A stretch of 64,000 bases of DNA from Saccharina japonica (lineage: Eukaryota; Sar; Phaeophyceae; Laminariales; Laminariaceae), in the NCBI GenBank assembly GCA_008828725.1, contig MEHQ01000660.1, positions 71,429 to 135,428 on the forward strand, read 5' to 3'. The notes under the pieces are model-generated. The model was not told the origin of the DNA, made no database searches, and saw nothing but the letters and a program-made list of their open reading frames with translations. Both the position numbers and the translations under genes were made by a program. This document shows, piece after piece, positions 60,701-64,000 of the stretch; position 1 is the stretch's first letter, and each line of letters opens with the position of its first letter.

Positions 60701-61776
60701 TTCTCATCGGAAAAGCAATTATCATTCATTCGGAAAATCGACTGTTTACTATGCATTTGCAAGTCGCCTGTATTCCCCCCCCCCCCCAACTTTTTGTGGT
60801 GTACGACTGCTGCTGTCGTGTCGTCGGTGCTTTGCCACATGTCACATACCGATACTCCTGCAGTACGATACAGAGCGGTAGGCGGGTACTGTATGTTCAG
60901 TTGTACGTACGTACAGCAGTACGTATTTCGCTGCATTGCACCATGAACCTCTTGGCATTTTCAAGTCGGTCCTTGCACCACATCGTGGACCTCTTCCGCC
61001 CCTTTCCTTGCACGAGCGTAGCGGACGGCGTCAGCCGCCCTCGCAGTAGAGCTTTGCTTACTTCGCGATCTTTTTTCGAGTTGGAAGATAGATATTCACT
61101 TTATGTCCTGTATTTATCGACATACACGTGGAGCTCTTGGCATTATCAAGTCGCCAGTTGCAGCTAATGTATGTTCCTCTTTTGCCCATTTCACATTATT
61201 TAGGTAATATTATTCCTTCCGCGAGCGTAGCGGGTGGCGTTAGCCGCCCGCGCAGCCGGGCCCTTGTACTTTACATACGATGCGCTGTACCGGGTATAAC
61301 ACTTCCGCACATAAACAAAAATACCCGGATATGCGGCTGCGTCCAGCCAAGCTTACCCTTGTGCCGGTTGGGTCGATGATTGCCATGCCATTCGAAGCAC
61401 CATCTGTAGAGTGTGATATCGAAGCGTAGTCTTCGAACCTGGTAGTATGCGACGAAACGTTTATGTTGCGCGGCGGTCAGCGTGTCTCGTAACGAGAGCC
61501 TCTCATGAAACACGATAATAATCCATCAGACCGTACGTACGAGTAGATATACGCTCTTACGTGCTGACTCGCAAACTACTCTGCATACATACCCGGCACG
61601 ACGTGGTAGCAAGGCACGCTCGAGGCAGGGAGTTTGTCTAGAGCTCCATGCTCAAAGCCTAATCCGACATATTTGTCCTCTCACATGCAAGCAGAATCTG
61701 CAGTACCGATGCAGCTGCAGCCAGCAGCTAAGAGAGCCACAAGCTTCATCATCTGCCCGAGCGGAGTTAGTGTCAT
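30596..61776 (-). CDS. Right-arm polycystin-1-like REJ/GPS receptor, apparently full length
   Basis: About 31 kb gene. It begins at an ATG at 61,774-61,776 with a signal peptide. Propeller-like exons follow (61,357 down to 51,315), then a Pro/Thr-rich linker (50,546-50,946), REJ-associated modules (48,921-50,228), REJ core (48,393-48,667), REJ/PKD-like exons (41,911-47,281), GAIN/GPS (39,301-41,638), helices (30,596-38,977), an IQ motif (32,285-32,578) and a stop at 30,596. Thirty exons can be matched one-to-one to the left copy. Most have identical length; 45029-45163, 40923-41077, 39826-40100 and 35757-35957 differ by exactly one codon. Exon 46301-46427 is 2 bp shorter than its left partner, which would break the frame if both acceptors are right. 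Family A insertions lie in three of its introns and a family B element in the last intron. A small number of N-terminal exons (57.2-58.0 kb and 59-61 kb) remain unplaced. Confidence 0.8.
31217..31446. mobile_element. Family B MITE, right-arm mirror copy
   Basis: Same element and position in the right gene; one flanking TAA has become TGA (read on the gene strand). A half element lies at about 24,889-24,963 by the extra last exon. Confidence 0.75.
31510..31774 (+). mobile_element. Family A element, mirror of 17,755-18,019
   Basis: The same insertion on the right arm, in the last intron of the right gene. It shows the insertion predates the arm duplication. Confidence 0.7.
31788..33745 (-). 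CDS. Right gene IQ-motif and late-helix exons
   Basis: Exons 33695-33745, 32285-32578 and 31788-31949 mirror 15784-15834, 16951-17244 and 17580-17741. The IQ motif suggests calmodulin binding on the cytosolic side, a plausible calcium link. It shows the same G-run difference as the left second copy. A family A element (33,099-33,395) lies in the intron between the first two. Confidence 0.7.
33099..33395 (-). mobile_element. Family A element, mirror of 16,134-16,430
   Basis: The same insertion on the right arm, with end GTGCTACGATAGAGGTATACC at 33,105. Confidence 0.7.
34252..35957 (-). CDS. Right gene loop and central membrane helices
   Basis: Exons 35757-35957, 34885-35030 and 34252-34463. 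The loop exon is one codon shorter than on the left. The intron between the first two carries a family A element (35,286-35,540) and a short GGGA run, both absent on the left. Confidence 0.8.
35286..35540 (-). mobile_element. Family A element present only on the right arm
   Basis: Ends CGTGCTACGGTAGAGGTATA and GGTGCACCTCTATGG. The matching left-arm intron lacks it, so it inserted in one copy (or was lost from the other) after the arms separated. Confidence 0.7.
36254..36553 (+). repeat. Two-unit tandem repeat of about 145-150 bp, right-arm insertion
   Basis: Two diverged units, each with a T-rich part, a GTGATA segment, an ACCCCCCGC segment and CAAGCCACGGGTGCG or GAGCCACGGGTGCG. It accounts for most of the 0.5 kb by which this intron exceeds the left one. 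Confidence 0.7.
36683..38977 (-). CDS. Right gene first membrane helices and basic loop
   Basis: Exons 38795-38977 (helix one), 38409-38524 (basic loop), 37913-38039 (HPWVAIVSP), 37273-37379 and 36683-36847, each the same length as its left partner. In 36683-36847 most differences from the left are third-position changes. Confidence 0.8.
39301..41638 (-). CDS. Right gene GAIN-like region and GPS motif
   Basis: Exons 41501-41638, 40923-41077, 40481-40623, 39826-40100 and 39301-39564. The GPS exon retains CTSYHLSDFAV and the same two absent cysteines as the left copy. Exons 40923-41077 and 39826-40100 differ from the left by minus one and plus one codon, so the frame is preserved while intron sequence between them has drifted. 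Confidence 0.8.
41911..46861 (-). CDS. Right gene REJ and PKD-like exons
   Basis: Mirror partners of the left exons: 46740-46861, 46301-46427, 45802-45946, 45528-45617, 45029-45163, 44707-44868, 43775-43936, 43614-43688, 43227-43417, 42932-43085 and 41911-42072. Ten have lengths equal to the left or differing by one codon. Exon 46301-46427 is 2 bp shorter near its 5' end, beside a run of five T's; the PKD-like part after it (LVLDGSESTDED) is still open, so this is either a real lesion or a sequence error. Confidence 0.65.
47150..47716 (-). CDS. Right gene exons joining REJ core to the arm (about 47,630-47,716; 47,150-47,281)
   Basis: The first carries TFAWDEVGGLDYDELG and ends at a GTACGA donor at 47,630; its 5' end is uncertain. 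The second has 44 codons, phase 0 to 0, starting ALAGTDPTQLTIPEYALG. The 3' part of this exon is the first sequence of the window on the left side (1-33), so the inverted repeat is visible up to 47,182. Confidence 0.6.
48393..48667 (-). CDS. Right gene exon: REJ domain core
   Basis: A 275 bp exon after a CATGCAG acceptor. It starts TVGLCGEVKFDARASSGG and includes SLSAVWNVAA and TLTAENFLGVKD. Cys-x-x-x-x-(hydrophobic)-D-A-x-x-S-x-G, then W-x-V, then NFLG is the characteristic series of the REJ domain (receptor for egg jelly, also in polycystin-1). REJ domains act in extracellular recognition in animals; the role here is unknown. The donor (GTGAGG, phase 2) does not chain cleanly to the next exon. 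Confidence 0.75.
48921..49448 (-). CDS. Right gene exons of second REJ-associated module (49,280-49,448; 48,921-49,147)
   Basis: Exon 49,280-49,448 reads AQFSDDGTSIMIWFSS and later FDAASIQTLGDDAT. The split codon completes a Cys, giving C-E-W-T-G at the start of 48,921-49,147. That exon continues ELDVSLGYGTLAVPA and ends PAAVSVVLVAPE. This is a second copy of the module ahead, with a Cys-x-Trp core and a closing strand leading into the REJ domain. Confidence 0.7.
49715..50228 (-). CDS. Right gene exons of first REJ-associated module (50,124-50,228; 49,715-49,814)
   Basis: Exon 50,124-50,228 completes the previous codon and reads AACEWSDGSTEAVVYMDEE, a Cys-x-Trp-x-Asp motif. Exon 49,715-49,814 (phase 2 to 0) carries GDVVNEAHPLMFTSG and ends PEPELYQ. 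The phases are consistent from 50,946 through 49,715. Confidence 0.65.
50546..50946 (-). CDS. Right gene exon: Pro/Thr-rich repeat linker and start of REJ-associated module
   Basis: A 401 bp exon, phase 0 to 2, acceptor CCACCAG and donor GTGAGC. Its first two thirds encode imperfect 17-residue repeats built on SPIPPPTPEP, a likely extended and O-glycosylated stalk. The end reads PPTLISAILVDTEHAFKLIF, resembling the opening of a module recurring next to REJ domains in stramenopile proteins. The stalk separates the propeller-like head from the REJ part. Confidence 0.7.
50752..50930 (-). repeat. 51 bp coding minisatellite in the Pro/Thr linker
   Basis: Three to four imperfect units of 17 codons within exon 50,546-50,946. 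Units differ by substitutions and one by length in whole codons, so the frame is kept. Confidence 0.7.
51315..52342 (-). CDS. Right gene last propeller-like exons (52,272-52,342; 51,673-51,754; 51,315-51,413)
   Basis: Exon 52,272-52,342 (QFFAYSSEEETKLYYIRS, phase 0 to 2) joins in frame to 51,673-51,754 (TMAVDPSGSYVF, phase 2 to 0). The latter has a clear D-P-S-G-S-Y turn, the hallmark repeat of surface beta-propellers. Exon 51,315-51,413 (CSAKYLIIAESAG) is phase-compatible, but its GTCAAG donor is weak. Together with the upstream exons this suggests an N-terminal beta-propeller ahead of the REJ modules. Confidence 0.55.
52343..54766. other. AT-rich 2.4 kb intron without recognised content
   Basis: Lies between exons 52,272-52,342 and 54,767-54,907. 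From about 52,680 it is strongly AT-rich with A and T runs, preceded by GGGGACCG repeats at 52,578-52,632. Short frames on both strands are of low complexity. It is probably an old insertion; no ends were identified. Confidence 0.5.
54767..55568 (-). CDS. Right gene exons 55,425-55,568 and 54,767-54,907
   Basis: The first exon has 48 codons (phase 0 to 0) and includes SGSSVVVIGITDP and ends TMAPDDST. The second has 47 codons (phase 0 to 0), starts VYFAVSYAGNIVGYP and ends FMTIAPNGK. Both close with an A-P-x-G/D turn just before the donor, as other exons of this region do, suggesting that introns fall at equivalent points of a repeated blade. Each has good acceptors and GTGAGC donors. Confidence 0.6.
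56218..56600 (-). repeat. Imperfect tandem duplication including an exon end
   Basis: Copies at 56,218-56,341 and 56,481-56,600 share GGCATGGCTCA, ATGCGATAAAC or ATGCGCTAAAC, and CACCAGCCAGTC. The second holds the true 3' end and donor of exon 56,589-56,771; the first holds a copy of the GACTGGCTG-GTGAG donor without an exon body. Confidence 0.65.
56589..56771 (-). CDS. Right gene exon with Ser-rich insert
   Basis: Sixty-one codons, phase 0 to 0, between CCTCAG and GTGAGT. It starts VVVTMSKIERYTRG, has a Ser/Asn/Gly-rich loop in its middle (about residues 26-44), and ends TAATSDSSGDWL. The DSSGDWL end again looks like a propeller turn. A broken duplicate of the exon's 3' end and donor lies at about 56,218-56,341. 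Confidence 0.6.
57135..57206 (-). CDS. Right gene exon, propeller-like strand (TAARFTGTTEGVVYVG)
   Basis: Twenty-four codons, phase 0 to 0, acceptor TTTTGCAG and donor GTGAGC. The ARFTGTTEGVVYVGIS pattern (polar turn, then alternating hydrophobics) matches the other N-terminal exons and is read as one blade edge. Confidence 0.55.
57404..57656 (+). mobile_element. Family A element in an N-terminal intron of the right gene
   Basis: Begins GACGCATGCTACGATAGA, ends CTCTATCGTAAAACGCGTC, and contains the CTCCTCACTTAGGGAGCTCC hairpin. It shows the family is dispersed beyond the palindrome. Confidence 0.7.
57996..58969 (-). CDS. Right gene N-terminal exons at 58.0-59.0 kb (propeller-like)
   Basis: The best exon is 58,268-58,471: 68 codons, phase 0 to 0, with acceptor TTTTAG and donor GTGAGC. 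It contains ICTSRDGSHVYVVYP, a strand-turn-strand pattern seen in propeller blades. A 60 bp candidate upstream (58,910-58,969) is phase-compatible but otherwise unsupported. Downstream, 57,996-58,033 (EIEMYELAFNNWT) has a good acceptor and donor but ends in phase 2, so at least one further exon before 57,206 is missing from my model. Confidence 0.5.
59655..59720 (+). repeat. GTGTGGGT-type simple repeat
   Basis: GTGTGTGGGTGGG-like units in a stretch without exons between two N-terminal exons of the right gene. Confidence 0.7.
60321..60352 (+). repeat. Short interstitial telomere-like array
   Basis: Three TTAGGG units followed by TTTTGGGGGTTGGGTTGGG-like degenerate G-rich units. Confidence 0.75.
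60943..61262 (+). repeat. Imperfect duplication with GC-rich hairpins
   Basis: CTCTTGGCATT-TCAAGTCG occurs at 60,951 and 61,134, and GAGCGTAGCGG plus GGCGT-AGCCGCC at 61,014 and 61,223. The second carries the hairpin CGGGTGGC-GTTA-GCCGCCCG. It lies in the large first introns of the right gene. Confidence 0.6.
61357..61438 (-). CDS. Right gene exon 2: first propeller-like strand segment
   Basis: This 82 bp exon lies between a CAG acceptor and a GTAAGC donor and joins exon 1 in frame. It reads MFEDYASISHSTDG followed by GMAIIDPTGTR. The IDPTGT turn resembles the Asp-Pro-x-Gly loop of bacterial-type surface beta-propeller (YVTN/NHL-like) repeats. The family call rests on motif resemblance only. 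Confidence 0.6.
61685..61776 (-). CDS. Right gene exon 1: start codon and signal peptide
   Basis: Thirty codons plus two bases, starting MTLTPLGQMM, with hydrophobic core MMKLVALLAAGCSCIG and small residues before the end, typical of a secretory signal peptide. The donor is GTGAGA. It splices in phase 2 to 61,357-61,438. A second ATG pair at codons 9-10 could also be the start; the signal peptide is retained either way. Confidence 0.7.
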
Positions 61777-62855
61777 GGACAGCTGCTGTGTGCGCGTATT
61801 GAACGAAAGTTCCCGTGGTCCACAGCACCTATATACGTAGCTATGGGCGAAACGATCGGCCACTCGGCGATTGTCACTGGTGTCACACCACGTGTGCTAA
61901 TGCTTCCTCCTGACGGGAGCTTGCAGCATCTTCAAGCCCGCGCCACCCAGCGCCGTCGCGGGGATCTTCTCCTGTGGCGCTCACACGTCGGCAGAATCGA
62001 CAGCGAGCTATTGGCAACGCGGAGTAATTAGGAGCGTTTTTCTTTACGTACGGCTTCAAAGCGAAACCGCCACATCCAATCAATGATCAGAATATACAGC
62101 GACCGTACAGCGGATCTTTCCAATGATAATATGCTACATTATTCAAAGCAGAGTTGTTGAAATTTTCGGCCACTCATTAGATCGCCCATAACCAGCTGCC
62201 AGTGAGTCAGTGAGCACTACGAGTATTAATACTGCAGGTAGCTTGTACTGCAACTACAATGCGAGTAGTACTGTAGTGTCAATAGTAGTACGAGTAGTGC
62301 TGCTGTGTTGAAGTTGTTGACTGTTGATTGTTGACTACTGTAGTAAGTTTTTTTCGGCGTTTCGTCGTGTAACGCTCACAGACAAAGATCGCAACAAAGT
62401 GAACTGCTACTGACTTTCTGACGCATTCACTACCTACGAGAGCTCTGTGGCTGATGAGTTTGTGCTTCCTACAGTAAAACGCGAGACGTACCCATGGCCT
62501 GCAGCAGTGCCTTCTGGCCCCAATCACACGTGGACGTGGTGGGGAGAAGGGTATGAGTCGTGCAGTGATATTAAAACCGATAGGAGTGACAGTTGTGGCG
62601 TTGGTCTACAGTACAGTAGGCACCCAGTATACAAGTAGCGATTAGTCTGCTCCCCGATTTCCAAGAAATTGCTGGAGGGAGTAGGGCGTATCCGTACTAC
62701 AGTACTTCCCACCTGGTATAAAAGCATTACTATTGTACGCACGTACGTATCCTACAGTAGTCGTACGGTGCGTGAATCGTCGAATCGTCGACAACAAACT
62801 GCTGTAGTTTATCAGCCCGTCGACCGAGCTGCTGTGCATGCGAGAATAGCAGAGC
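61777..62855. promoter_or_regulatory. Shared intergenic region between two divergent receptor genes
   Basis: About 1.08 kb between start codons facing apart. TATAAAAG at 62,717-62,724 lies about 130 bp before the plus-strand ATG; TATATA at 61,830-61,835 lies about 55 bp before the minus-strand ATG. The region is rich in CTACTGTAGTA-like motifs (62,270-62,345, 62,608-62,624, 62,698, 62,752). The spacing fits a bidirectional promoter; transcription starts are unknown. Confidence 0.55.
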
Positions 62856-64000
62856 ATGGTGCTTCTCCGCGGCCGGCGCACAGCTCGATGCACGACGGCG
62901 AGTCCGTCAAAACTCTTCATCAAGCTGGCCATTCTTCTGGCGTTCAGCAGACACATCAGCTCAGCAAGCTCCCAGTGCATGTGAGTCGAGTAGTAGCTGT
63001 ATACCTGGTAGCTGTGTATCTACTGTACGTAAACATATATTATACGTATGTTGATCTGAAGTAACTGCTGTGATGTACAAGTACTTGTACGAAGTATGAC
63101 ACAAAACCAGTACGTAGTACGTATATCAATAAGGAGCAAGGCCGTGCGACTGCTTAATTTTGCGCGTAAGCTCACCGTCGGGAACGAATGCCGTACAGCT
63201 TCGTGAGAAAACCCTACCTCATTAGAAACAGCATACTTTTATGCGGGCACGTCCGAGAAGTTCGCCTGAGCGGGCAGATTTACGCCTGCTGCTCAGTGTC
63301 ATGTCCACGATAGTATCGCCCGCACACGTTTGTTCTGTTGCTTTTCTTCCTGGTCGCCAGTTTTGACGATTATTCTTCGGCCTACGACGAACCGAATGCC
63401 GAAGGGGATGACCCATACGATAGGATAATCGTCGAAGGCGCCAAGGTGAGCTCAACGACATTGTTGGTCGCCAATACATCCCACTTTGATTGTGACCAAT
63501 ACCCGCACACGCGCTGTGTCTGACCTTGTGTCGTGACCTCGTGGCCTGCAGTACAGTCGTCGTCCCATCTCTCACGAAAGTAGGTGATAATTACGACCGC
63601 CATGCCGTTCAAGGAAATAGGCGCTTCATCTTGGCGCCTGCGATGACTGCCCCCATCCCTAACAACGGTACGCGGACTTCCCGCTATTAATAGCAGATCA
63701 TACACTGTTGTAAAGTTCGATTGGCACAAGCAGAAGTTATTCCTCCACAATGAATACCCGCAGGACGAGGAAAACCAGCAATGGTACCTGGTCAAATGAC
63801 CTGGTGAACATATTTCGATTTGGAAACTCCTCTAAACCAGCCAAAAGCAATATGGATCTGCATACACACCTGGAACGATGACCAACTACTGTATAGTTCC
63901 TTGTACACCGTTCCTGTGCCCAACCCAATCTCTGAATTTTCGTGGGCTCCCGGGCGATATCCTTACTGCTCTCGCCATCGATCGAGGTATTTGCTACTAG
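62856..64000 (+). CDS. Third family member, 5' exons only, head-to-head with the right gene
   Basis: ATG at 62,856 opens a 125 bp exon (62,856-62,980). It encodes an Arg-rich start and a hydrophobic stretch LFIKLAILLAF, read as a signal peptide, and ends in phase 2 at a GTGAGT donor. The next exon, 63,361-63,445, follows a CAG acceptor, continues in frame, begins IFDDYSSAYD, and ends in phase 0. The right gene has the same plan: signal-peptide exon ending in phase 2, then an exon beginning MFEDYASISH and ending in phase 0. This supports descent from a common ancestor. A possible third exon lies near 63,716-63,790 (FDWHKQKLFLHNEY), but its splice sites are weak. The gene runs off the window. 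A TATAAAAG box lies about 130 bp upstream. Confidence 0.6.

Larger units (their letters stand above)
58970..61356. other. 2.4 kb stretch without confirmed exons
   Basis: Between exon two and exon 58,910-58,969 of the right gene. Contents: T-rich tracts (59,260-59,500), a GTGTGGGT run, a telomere-like array, a 129-codon plus-strand frame with no recognised domain (60,219-60,608), a C run near 60,780, and the 61 kb duplication. One or more short exons may be hidden here. Confidence 0.5.

Noticed and set aside
1-64000. Retroelement, virus-derived, rRNA, tRNA or CRISPR content
   Set aside because: No reverse transcriptase, integrase or capsid-like frames, no terminal direct repeats of that kind, and no recognisable RNA genes or spacer arrays were seen on either strand.

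Overview
This is a 64 kb window from an intron-rich nuclear genome. It is filled almost entirely by one gene family: very large, multi-exon, polycystin-1-like cell-surface receptors. The exons are short (about 50-400 bp), the introns use GT..AG, and the exon domains (REJ, PKD-like, GAIN/GPS, multiple membrane helices, IQ motif) together with W-C-S type REJ modules resemble proteins of this kind in stramenopiles such as brown algae. That lineage is an inference from domain style. I see no rRNA, tRNA, CRISPR array, prokaryotic operon or retroelement.

Layout. (1) Positions 1-18,933, plus strand: a receptor gene copy cut at its 5' side by the window edge, running from the REJ region to the stop codon. 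(2) 18,934-30,595: tail-to-tail spacer containing the centre of a giant inverted repeat, plus extra copies of the last exon. (3) 30,596-61,776, minus strand: an apparently complete copy of the same gene. It has a signal peptide, a stretch of propeller-like exons, a Pro/Thr-rich linker, two REJ-associated modules, the REJ core, PKD-like exons, GAIN/GPS, membrane domain, IQ motif and a last helix. (4) 61,777-62,855: short intergenic promoter region. (5) 62,856-64,000, plus strand: the start of a third gene whose first two exons match the right gene in phase and sequence style, so it is a head-to-head paralog.

The inverted repeat pairs 1-12,217 with 34,252-47,182 (clearly diverged, with indels and insertions) and 15,300-23,920 with 25,607-34,250 (nearly identical). 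A one-base N gap at 15,006 follows 15 C's and is flanked by a 294 bp direct repeat. The stretch 23,920-24,880 is a noisy, insertion-rich inverted copy of the clean sequence beside it. These points make an assembly fold-back or haplotype join a serious alternative to a real palindrome. Even so, both outer copies look like functional genes: intron phases chain correctly, and four exon length differences are each exactly one codon.

Mobile elements are small non-autonomous ones. Family A is about 250-310 bp with inverted ends around TGCTACGATAGAGGT (eight copies). Family B is 230 bp with 19 bp inverted ends and a TAA target duplication (one copy per arm). Both sit mainly in introns or spacers.
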